5,296 bases of DNA from an uncultured Clostridia bacterium. GTDB taxonomy: Bacteria; Bacillota; Clostridia; Oscillospirales; Acutalibacteraceae. The notes beneath the pieces were generated by a model. It was not told the DNA's origin. It did no database searches and worked only from the letters and a program-made list of their open reading frames with translations. Shown piece after piece: positions 1 to 5,220 of this stretch. Where the stretch lies: contig CAMPAT010000067.1 of assembly GCA_946633275.1 (NCBI GenBank), forward strand, positions 1 through 5,296, written 5' to 3'. The translations under genes and the position numbers were made by a program. The number at the start of each line of letters is the position of its first letter. Within the stretch, counting starts at the first letter, position 1.

Positions 1-1
1 C

Positions 2-208
2 TTCGATTACTTCAGCGAGAAATCTCATCCCGACTATCGTGGCATAACCGACGAGCAGTACAATAATCGTATGCTTCTTCGCTCAGTAATGCTCAAGCAC
101 GGCTTCGAGCCAATCGATTGCGAATGGTGGCACTTCACACTAAAAGACGAACCGTACCCTGCAACGTACTTTGAATTCCCCGTAACTTCAGAATTGCTTA
201 AAAGATAA
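2..208 (+). CDS. vanX: VanX/DdpX-type D-alanyl-D-alanine dipeptidase, C-terminal part (5' end outside window)
   Basis: Only the last 68 codons are present, read from base 2 to the TAA at 206-208. The tail carries hallmarks of the M15 zinc peptidase subfamily VanX/DdpX. It opens with FDYFSEKSH, followed by an NNRxLLRxVM helix and then the GFEP...EWWHFTLKDEPYP block, and ends on FEFPV. In this family the Glu and His of EWWH are the catalytic base and a zinc ligand; the other ligands would lie upstream, outside the window. These enzymes hydrolyse free D-Ala-D-Ala. In van operons that gives glycopeptide resistance; elsewhere it is linked to peptidoglycan turnover. No vanH, vanA or regulator is visible, so the symbol marks the family and is not a claim of resistance. 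No convincing terminator follows the stop. Confidence 0.85.
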   Translation, partial: FDYFSEKSHPDYRGITDEQYNNRMLLRSVMLKHGFEPIDCEWWHFTLKDEPYPATYFEFPVTSELLKR

Positions 209-309
209 AACTATATAATTATTGAACAAAACGACTTTGATTTTGTGATATATAAACACAAATAGCTAACGAAAACAAAAATTCATTACATTTGACAAAA
301 TTTACAACT

Positions 310-337
310 TGTATTTTTCAATACACCGCACAAAATA
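310..337 (+). promoter_or_regulatory. Candidate forespore (sigma-G-like) promoter for the SASP gene
   Basis: CAAAATA at 331-337 is one base from the sigma-G -10 pattern CATAATA. TGTATT at 310-315 partly matches the -35 pattern TGAATA. The 15-base spacer is shorter than usual for sigma-G, and no other pair in 209-419 looks better. A sigma-G promoter is expected because alpha/beta SASP genes are transcribed in the forespore, but the sequence support is weak. TTGACA at 292-297 has no -10 box at the right distance. Confidence 0.25.
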
Positions 338-356
338 TATTTGCAAGGCAAAATGT

Positions 357-394
357 TTGCAGGGCGTAATACGCTTTGTATCATTGCCCTGCAA
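357..394 (+). other. Hairpin in the 5' leader of the SASP gene
   Basis: TTGCAGGGC (357-365) pairs perfectly with GCCCTGCAA (386-394), giving a 9-bp GC-rich stem. Inside it, ATAC (369-372) can pair with GTAT (378-381) around a GCTTT loop. Outside it, TTTGCAA (340-346) can pair with TTGCAAA (399-405). No T-run follows the stem, so it is not a typical intrinsic terminator. It ends 11 bases before the ribosome binding site, so an mRNA stability or translation role is possible (inference). Confidence 0.6.
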
Positions 395-405
395 TAAATT
401 GCAAA

Positions 406-412
406 AGAGGTG
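406..412 (+). promoter_or_regulatory. Ribosome binding site selecting the GTG start of the SASP gene
   Basis: AGAGGTG lies 7 bases before GTG 420-422, a normal spacing. The protein read from this GTG begins with the Met-Ala-Lys-Asn start typical of SASPs, so the non-ATG start is well supported. The same AGAGGTG sequence precedes trkA. Confidence 0.8.
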
Positions 413-419
413 TATTTAA

Positions 420-614
420 GTGGCAAAGAACAGCAAGACTGTAGTACCTGAGGCTCGTGAAGCTCTCGACCGTTTCAAGATGGAAGCAGCTTCTGAGGTA
501 GGTGTTAACCTTAAGCAGGGTTATAATGGCGACCTTACGTCAAAGCAGGCTGGTTCAGTAGGCGGTCAGATGGTTAAGAAGATGATTAAGGCTTACGAAG
601 AGTCTATGAGATAA
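420..614 (+). CDS. Alpha/beta-type small acid-soluble spore protein (SASP)
   Basis: This 64-residue protein saturates DNA in the dormant spore, protects it from UV, heat and chemical damage, and is degraded for amino acids on germination. The two conserved family blocks are present. The first, at residues 11-29, runs EAREALDRFKMEAASEVGV. The second, around residues 35-56, contains YNGDLTSKQAG followed by SVGGQMVKKMI. The germination protease GPR cuts such proteins after the Glu of the first block, so the expected cut is E22/A23. The usual residue after the cut is Ile or Phe; here it is Ala. Length is normal for the family. The gene is monocistronic, with its own leader hairpin and terminator. 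SASPs are usually multi-copy paralogues, so no specific ssp letter is assigned. Codon choice is biased in the manner of highly expressed genes (AAG for Lys, GGT/GGC for Gly). Confidence 0.96.
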   Translation: MAKNSKTVVPEAREALDRFKMEAASEVGVNLKQGYNGDLTSKQAGSVGGQMVKKMIKAYEESMR

Positions 615-627
615 TTCTCGTATTATT

Positions 628-656
628 TAAAGGTGTCCATCAGGGCGCCTTTATTT
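628..656 (+). terminator. Intrinsic terminator of the SASP gene
   Basis: TAAAGGTGTCC (628-638) pairs with GGGCGCCTTTA (643-653) around an ATCA loop. This gives 11 pairs, two of them G-U, followed by a T-rich stretch. It begins 13 bases after the stop codon and separates the SASP gene from the trk operon. Confidence 0.85.
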
Positions 657-666
657 AATTTGTATC

Positions 667-695
667 TTGTAATTTATTAATTAAAGTGATATAGT
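667..695 (+). promoter_or_regulatory. Sigma-A-like promoter of the trkA-trkH operon
   Basis: TTGTAA (667-672) and TATAGT (690-695) are separated by 17 bases. TG at 687-688 makes an extended -10 (TG-A-TATAGT). Transcription would begin near 702, about 25 bases before the GTG start of trkA. A second -10-like box, TATAAT at 705-710, has only a poor -35 partner (TTAAAG at 681-686). Confidence 0.6.
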
Positions 696-713
696 AATCT
701 TGATTATAATCAC

Positions 714-720
714 AGAGGTG
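714..720 (+). promoter_or_regulatory. Ribosome binding site selecting the GTG start of trkA
   Basis: AGAGGTG sits 6 bases before GTG 727-729. The longer reading from ATG 700 lacks any Shine-Dalgarno sequence. That ATG also lies at or upstream of the predicted transcription start, so 727 is preferred. Confidence 0.75.
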
Positions 721-726
721 ATTTTT

Positions 727-2109
727 GTGCTTCATAAGAAAAAGGCAAAAGGACTTAATATTATTATTGTCGGCTGCGGCAGAGTCGGCATAACGCTCGT
801 AGAGCAGCTCAGCGCCGAGGGACATTCGATTACCGTTATTGATAAGGATAAGGAGCTTATAAACGAGCTTATTAACTTTTATGATATTATGGGCGTTGTG
901 GGCAACGGCGCAAGCTTTTCCATGCAGATGGAAGCCGGAATCAAGGACGCGGATTTGATAATCGCAGTTACTGATTCTGATGAGTTAAATCTGCTTTGCT
1001 GTACTGTTGCGCGCCGTGTGGGTAACTGCGCGGCTATTGCCAGGGTGCGCAATCCTGATTACAGCCTTGAGATAGATTATCTCCGTAACAAGCTCGGACT
1101 TGCGATGATTATTAATCCTGAGCTTGAGGCTTCGCGAGAGATGGCGCGCGTGCTGTTGCTGCCGACTGCGCTGGACGTTAATTCGTTTGCGCATGGACAG
1201 GCTGAGCTTGTTAAATTTAAAGTTAAGAGCAGTTCAATGCTTGCGGGAATGACTGTCGCCGAAGTCGGCGCAAAGACGGATAACGTGCTTATCTGTGCCG
1301 TTGAACGTCAGGGCATTATACATATCCCGTCGGGTGATTTCAAAATCGAGGCGGGCGATAACGTTTCCGTTGCAGCTCCGCGAAAAGTCGTTAAGGAGTT
1401 CTTTAAATCTGTCGGCTTTAATACGAACCACGTTAAAGACGCGATGATTATCGGAGGAGGCGACAGCGCGTATTACCTTGCGCGTCAGCTTCACCATATG
1501 GGAATAAGCGTTAAGATAATTGAAAAGAACAGGGAGCGCTGCGAGGAGCTTTCAATCCTTCTGCCGAAGTCTGTTATTATTAACGGCGACGGCACGGACG
1601 AGGATTTGCTGCGTGAAGAGGGAATTGAGTCGGTTGAGTCGTTCATTCCGCTTACGGGAAGCGACGAGGAGAATATCCTTCTCACCCTCTATGCAAACAG
1701 AGTTTCGAGCGCAAAGGTTATTACAAAAATTAACCGACTTACGTTTAACGACGTAATCGACGGTCTCGACCTCGGCTCAATCATTTATCCGAGATATATT
1801 ACAGCTGAAGCAATTATCGCTTACGTAAGGGCGAAGAGCGCTTCGCGCAGTAATAATATTGAGACGCTGTATCATATGTTCTCCCAGCGCGCAGAAGCGA
1901 TTGAATTCCGCGTTGATGAGGATTATGCAGGGATTACGGGCAAGCCGCTTATGGAGCTTCAGCTCAAGAAGAATCTGCTTATCGCGTTTATCAACCGTAA
2001 GGGTAGAATTATTATACCCGGCGGACGCGACAGCATTCTCCCCGGCGATACGGTTATGATTGTTACGACTAACAAAGGCTTTAACGATATAGGAGATATT
2101 TTGGCGTAA
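727..2109 (+). CDS. trkA: Trk potassium uptake system regulatory subunit TrkA (two RCK modules)
   Basis: TrkA is a peripheral cytoplasmic protein that forms a nucleotide-binding gating ring under TrkH. From GTG 727 the product is 460 residues, the usual length for the two-module form. Module 1 begins with the Rossmann motif GCGRVG (residues 16-21) and an Asp at the end of beta-2 (D39), the pattern for binding NAD(H). Its RCK_C part lies at about 160-228. Module 2 begins near residue 239 with GGGDSA (243-248) and E266, a variant dinucleotide site. Its RCK_C part spans about 391-459 and contains the typical PGDTVMIV segment. RCK_C domains of Firmicute K+ transporters can bind cyclic di-AMP; whether this one does cannot be told from sequence. 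The stop lies 3 bases before trkH, so the pair is one operon. ATG 700 would add nine hydrophobic residues but lacks a ribosome binding site. Confidence 0.95.
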   Translation: MLHKKKAKGLNIIIVGCGRVGITLVEQLSAEGHSITVIDKDKELINELINFYDIMGVVGNGASFSMQMEAGIKDADLIIAVTDSDELNLLCCTVARRVGNCAAIARVRNPDYSLEIDYLRNKLGLAMIINPELEASREMARVLLLPTALDVNSFAHGQAELVKFKVKSSSMLAGMTVAEVGAKTDNVLICAVERQGIIHIPSGDFKIEAGDNVSVAAPRKVVKEFFKSVGFNTNHVKDAMIIGGGDSAYYLARQLHHMGISVKIIEKNRERCEELSILLPKSVIINGDGTDEDLLREEGIESVESFIPLTGSDEENILLTLYANRVSSAKVITKINRLTFNDVIDGLDLGSIIYPRYITAEAIIAYVRAKSASRSNNIETLYHMFSQRAEAIEFRVDEDYAGITGKPLMELQLKKNLLIAFINRKGRIIIPGGRDSILPGDTVMIVTTNKGFNDIGDILA

Positions 2110-2112
2110 AGT

Positions 2113-3597
2113 ATGAATGTTTCAATAATCAGACGAATTTTAGGATATGTGCTAATACTTGAAGCGGCAATGCTCCTTCTCCCGTGCATTGTGGCGCTTG
2201 TTTATAACGAGGAAGAGGTGCTGTCATTCCTTGCGGTGTCGGTAATCTGTCTTTTGGTCGGCGCGGCAATGGGACTCAAGAAGCCGAATGATAACGTTTT
2301 TTATCTTAAAGAAGGCTGCGTTGCAACAGGCTTCAGCTGGATTTTTCTCAGCCTTTTCGGTTGTTTGCCGTTTGTTATTTCGGGAGTTATTCCGAATTTT
2401 ACTGACGCACTTTTTGAAACTGTTTCCGGATTTACAACAACGGGCGCAAGTATTCTCAGCGAGGTTGAGTCGCTGCCGAAAAGTATGCTTTTCTGGCGCA
2501 GCTTTACCCATTGGATAGGCGGTATGGGAATACTCGTGTTCCTGCTTGCAATTGTGCCGCTTTCGGGCGGAACGGGCTCTAATATTAATCTTATGAAAGC
2601 GGAGAGCCCGGGTCCGTCTGTAGGCAAAATCAGACCGAAAATGAGGACTACCGCAAGTTATCTGTACCTTATGTACGTATTTATTACTGTTGCGGAAATC
2701 GTTATGCTCGTAGCGGGAAAAATGCCGCTGTTTGACGCCGTAACTACTGCGTTCGGCACGGCAGGTACGGGCGGTTTCGGTATTAAAAACGACAGTATTG
2801 CAAGCTATTCGCCGTACATACAATGGGTTGTAACAGCGTTTATGCTCGCGTTCGGCGTTAATTTTAACGTCTACTTCCTGCTCATATTCGGACAGTTTAA
2901 GAGAGCGCTTTCTATTGATGAAATAAGATGGTATTTCCTCTTGATTATATCGTCAACGTGTATTCTCTTTGCGGCGACTTATCACGAGTTTTACGGCGCT
3001 TCGGACGCGCTGAGACACTCTGCATTCCAGGTCGCTTCAATAATCACGACGACAGGCTTCTCAACCGCTGACTTTGATATGTGGCACGGAGCGGCTAAAA
3101 CGGTGCTCGTGTTCCTTATGTTTATCGGCGCTTGCGCAGGCAGTACAGGCGGCGGTATCAAGGTTTCTCGTTTTATCGTGGCAGGGAAGAGCGTGCTGCG
3201 TGAAATCAGGTTATACGTTCATCCTAAGAGCGTCGAGAATATGAAGATGGATGGTAAAACGCTCGACAAAAATACTGTAAAGGCGACTAATATTTATTTG
3301 ATTACATTTATGTTCGTTTTTGTGCTGTCGATGTTCCTTGTGTCTCTCGAGGGGCATGACCTGCTCACTAACTTTACGGCTGTCGCTGCGACTATTAATA
3401 ATATCGGACCCGGCTTAGAGCTTGTCGGACCGACAAAGAATTTCGGCTTTTTCAGTACGCCGAGCAAGTATGTTTTCATTTTTGATATGCTTGCCGGAAG
3501 GCTTGAGCTTTTCCCGATGCTTCTTATCTTTAATCCTGTGCTGTGGAAGGACGCCTTCACTCAGAGTATCAGGAAACACCGTGCAAAGAAGCTATAG
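2113..3597 (+). CDS. trkH: Trk potassium uptake system membrane subunit TrkH
   Basis: TrkH is the K+-translocating integral membrane subunit; at 494 residues it is close to the usual TrkH length of about 480. The fold is four membrane-pore-membrane repeats, and all four selectivity-filter loops are visible. They are TTTGAS (108-113), GTAGTGGFG (215-223), TTTGF (312-316) and NNIGPG (429-434). The N-terminal extra hydrophobic pair, the GGMGILVF and SPGPSVGKIRPKM segments, the GSTGGGIKVSR turn and the GRLELFPMLLIF end are all TrkH-like. A long TrkH beside a two-module TrkA favours Trk over the shorter KtrB. ATG 2113 is 3 bases after the trkA stop. The nearest strong Shine-Dalgarno, AGGAG at 2091-2095, is 17 bases upstream, so translation is probably coupled to trkA. 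Two terminators follow. Confidence 0.95.
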   Translation: MNVSIIRRILGYVLILEAAMLLLPCIVALVYNEEEVLSFLAVSVICLLVGAAMGLKKPNDNVFYLKEGCVATGFSWIFLSLFGCLPFVISGVIPNFTDALFETVSGFTTTGASILSEVESLPKSMLFWRSFTHWIGGMGILVFLLAIVPLSGGTGSNINLMKAESPGPSVGKIRPKMRTTASYLYLMYVFITVAEIVMLVAGKMPLFDAVTTAFGTAGTGGFGIKNDSIASYSPYIQWVVTAFMLAFGVNFNVYFLLIFGQFKRALSIDEIRWYFLLIISSTCILFAATYHEFYGASDALRHSAFQVASIITTTGFSTADFDMWHGAAKTVLVFLMFIGACAGSTGGGIKVSRFIVAGKSVLREIRLYVHPKSVENMKMDGKTLDKNTVKATNIYLITFMFVFVLSMFLVSLEGHDLLTNFTAVAATINNIGPGLELVGPTKNFGFFSTPSKYVFIFDMLAGRLELFPMLLIFNPVLWKDAFTQSIRKHRAKKL

Positions 3598-3604
3598 AGC
3601 TATT

Positions 3605-3632
3605 AAAAGCACATCCGCAGGATGTGCTTTTT
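3605..3632 (+). terminator. Intrinsic terminator of the trkA-trkH operon
   Basis: AAAAGCACATCC (3605-3616) pairs perfectly over 12 bp with GGATGTGCTTTT (3620-3631), with a GCA loop and five terminal T. It starts 7 bases after the trkH stop. The A-run on the left flank means it could also act weakly on the minus strand. Confidence 0.93.
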
Positions 3633-3676
3633 CAGTACAGCTTGAATATGAAGCTTATAAAATTTTACAGCCTACG

Positions 3677-3714
3677 AAAAATACAGCCTCCGAGCAATCG
3701 GCGGCTGTATTTTT
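3677..3714. terminator. Second, bidirectional terminator with a GCAA tetraloop
   Basis: AAAAATACAGCC (3677-3688) pairs perfectly with GGCTGTATTTTT (3703-3714). After one T-C mismatch, CCGA (3690-3693) pairs with TCGG (3698-3701) around GCAA, a GNRA tetraloop. The A-run and T-run on the two sides make it suitable for both strands. It would back up the trkH terminator and stop minus-strand transcripts coming through the spoVAC remnant. Confidence 0.88.
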
Positions 3715-3803
3715 GTTGCGTTTGGTATAGTATTCGGAGCAATTATTCGCAGAGTGGAAATTGAACTGCCCCAAATTGTGCAGACAGTACAAAACCCTGT
3801 TTC

Positions 3804-4001
3804 TTAATATAGGTTGAAAATATAGATTATAAGTCCGTAAATCACGCTTGCCGCTGTGCCGTAGACGATGACGGGGCCAGCGATTGAGAACATCTGCGCG
3901 GCTGTGCCGAGGACGTAACCCTCGTGCTGGAATTCGAGCGCAGGCGCGACTACCGAATTTGCGAAACCTCTGATGGGTACCATTGTTCCTAAAGCGCAAC
4001 T
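3804..4001 (-). pseudogene. spoVAC: 3' remnant of a spoVAC-like gene
   Basis: Read on the minus strand, 4001 down to the TAA at 3804-3806 encodes the C-terminal part of a SpoVAC/SpoVAEB family membrane protein. Visible blocks are ALGTMVPIRGFANS, then EFQHEGYVLG, then MFSIAGPVIVYG. The EG-VLG and MF--AG-VIV-G pattern fits SpoVAC better than SpoVAE. SpoVAC is part of the spore membrane complex that moves dipicolinic acid. About 65 of roughly 150 residues remain. Going upstream, homology ends near 4000 and an in-frame TAA occurs at 4010-4008. An internal ATG at 3983-3981 would give a 59-residue peptide, but no ribosome binding site was recognised for it. The remaining frame has no stop or frameshift, so the break is either recent or the piece is under some constraint. 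No spoVAD follows it. Confidence 0.8.
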
Positions 4002-4013
4002 TGTTAATTAACA
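4002..4013. repeat. Perfect 12-bp palindrome at the end of the spoVAC remnant
   Basis: TGTTAATTAACA reads the same on both strands. It lies exactly where spoVAC homology stops and about 20 bases before the -35 box of the next gene. It could be an operator for that gene or a junction mark. With AT-rich flanks, a chance origin is also possible. Confidence 0.5.
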
Positions 4014-4033
4014 GGAATCATTACTTGTAATTA

Positions 4034-4062
4034 TTGAACAATATGTTTTTTTCTGCTATAAT
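4034..4062 (+). promoter_or_regulatory. Strong extended -10 promoter of the Thr-rich membrane protein gene
   Basis: TTGAAC (4034-4039) is followed after exactly 17 bases by a consensus TATAAT (4057-4062), with TG at 4054-4055 (TG-C-TATAAT). Transcription would begin near 4069, giving a leader of about 25 bases. This is the best vegetative promoter in the window. It indicates that the gene is expressed independently of the sporulation genes around it. Confidence 0.78.
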
Positions 4063-4093
4063 ATGGTTAACATTATAGAAAGTAGTAAAGATT

Positions 4094-5179
4094 ATGGGAA
4101 GAAAAGAACGCAAAGCAGAACAAGAGAGATTATTGAATTATAGTCTAGAAGAAGATATTGAAAACCAAGAAAATGGCCTTGAAACGCGCGAGAAAATCAG
4201 GACAGTTCTGTTCTTTGTTTGTATTGCTGTAGCTATACTTTCATTAGTTTTTACTAAATGGATTCTTTTTATTGTTTCTGTTTTTGCTATTATTATTTCA
4301 GTTCCTTTTAAGTTTATCGTTAAAATATTTCCTGATAATCTGAAAGTATATGATTTTTTCTTTCCTCATTATTATCCGGACGACCACAATGTTGAAATAA
4401 TTAATAATGAAAATATTAACTCGAAGAATTTTATTAAGAAACGAAAAGCTAAAAAAGAAATAATAGAAAATAGAGAAGAACTTAGGAGAGAAGTAAATAG
4501 CGTTTATGGTAATATAAATATTATTCAACTGTTCTCGCTGATTTTTGTCGCAGGTTTTTTGTTTACTTCGTTTGGCATTTTTATGTCTGAGTTTGAGGGT
4601 AGTACACCAGATGAAACAACAACTTCTTTTGTTACTACGACAGAAACAACAAATAATTCCACAACCACCACAACAACTACTACTGCTGAAATAACTACGG
4701 AAACCACGACAGAGGCAACTACAAAAAAAGAAATATATTTATATATTGAAGATGATTATGAAGAGATTTGGCTTGATATAGACGATAATAGAACTGTATA
4801 CTTACATCACTATGAAGATGATATTCTTGATGATGATTTGGAAATAAGTCCCGTTATTGAGAAACAAGGAATTGTTTCAATTGAAAGTGACGGTACTACT
4901 TATAGTGGCGATTATGGATTTAAGATTACTGCTAAAAAGGCTGGTAAGACAAAAATAATTTTCAAAACAAACAAGAATAATTATAAAACTGATAGTGTAT
5001 TAGTTCATGTTAAAAAGCCTGAAACGACTACGAAAGATACAAGCAGTACAGTTTATGTTACGCCGTCAGGAGAATGCTATCATTTCAGCTCAAGTTGTGG
5101 AGGAAAGAATTCGTATTCGATTACTTTGAACGAAGCACAAGGTAGAGGTTATAGACCTTGTAGTAAATGTGCTAGTTAA
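4094..5179 (+). CDS. Uncharacterised three-TM protein with Thr-rich linker, Big-like segment and C-terminal Cys/His domain
   Basis: The function of this 361-residue protein is not recognised. In order, it has a charged N-terminus (1-36), a TM hairpin (about 37-54 and 56-77), and a charged stretch with KKRKAKK (78-142). These are followed by a third TM (143-164), a Thr-rich linker (174-210), an acidic segment (218-250), and a Big_2-like beta segment (about 256-307) containing ITAKKAGKTKIIF. After a short Thr linker comes a 43-residue C-terminal domain. That domain reads VYVTPSGECYH...C...EAQGRGYRPCSKC, the small Ada-like zinc-binding pattern seen at the ends of various secreted or nuclease proteins. 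H330, C335, C356 and C359 are the likely ligands. The charge pattern predicts the domains after TM3 outside the cell. Translation starts at ATG 4094, with only a weak AAAG upstream. The gene is clearly AT-richer than trkAH (many AAA, AGA, ATA and TTA codons), suggesting acquisition. Confidence 0.85.
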   Translation: MGRKERKAEQERLLNYSLEEDIENQENGLETREKIRTVLFFVCIAVAILSLVFTKWILFIVSVFAIIISVPFKFIVKIFPDNLKVYDFFFPHYYPDDHNVEIINNENINSKNFIKKRKAKKEIIENREELRREVNSVYGNINIIQLFSLIFVAGFLFTSFGIFMSEFEGSTPDETTTSFVTTTETTNNSTTTTTTTTAEITTETTTEATTKKEIYLYIEDDYEEIWLDIDDNRTVYLHHYEDDILDDDLEISPVIEKQGIVSIESDGTTYSGDYGFKITAKKAGKTKIIFKTNKNNYKTDSVLVHVKKPETTTKDTSSTVYVTPSGECYHFSSSCGGKNSYSITLNEAQGRGYRPCSKCAS

Positions 5180-5198
5180 AAATACACAGTCAAAAAAT

Positions 5199-5220
5199 GG
5201 GGGGGCGCTGCCTCCCTTTT
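5199..5220 (+). terminator. Intrinsic terminator of the Thr-rich protein gene, overlapping the spoVAC stop
   Basis: GGGGGGGC (5199-5206) pairs with GCCTCCCT (5210-5217) around a GCT loop, including G-U pairs at 5203/5213 and 5199/5217, and runs into TTTT. On the minus strand the central G-U becomes an A-C mismatch, so it works best for the plus-strand gene. Its T-run overlaps the stop codon of the convergent spoVAC gene at 5221-5219. Confidence 0.75.

Noticed and set aside
292..320. TTGACA followed by AT-rich bases, as a sigma-A promoter for the SASP gene
   Set aside because: No -10 box lies 16-18 bases downstream; TATTTT at 312-317 is only 14 bases away. SASP genes are normally transcribed by sigma-G.
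2224..2823. Long open frame on the minus strand opposite trkH (199 codons)
   Set aside because: It lies fully antisense to a clear TrkH. Its product is a basic, His/Arg/Cys-rich mix with no domain and no ribosome binding site that I could see, as expected of a shadow frame.
3655..3999. Minus-strand open frame of 114 codons over the terminators and the spoVAC remnant
   Set aside because: The correct frame in this stretch is shown by the SpoVAC match. This one is Arg-rich, runs through the terminator hairpin and has no recognisable content.
4057..4079. Imperfect dyad around GTTAAC near the transcript start of the orphan gene
   Set aside because: Only three contiguous pairs on each side before mismatches; too weak to call an operator.
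4525..4707. Minus-strand frame encoding a poly-Val stretch
   Set aside because: The Val run is the complement of the Thr codons in the orphan gene's linker, so it is a low-complexity artefact.
4613..4723. Thr-codon tract considered as a microsatellite or phase-variable repeat
   Set aside because: ACA, ACC, ACT and ACG codons are mixed without a uniform unit, so slippage switching is unlikely; selection for a Thr-rich linker explains it.
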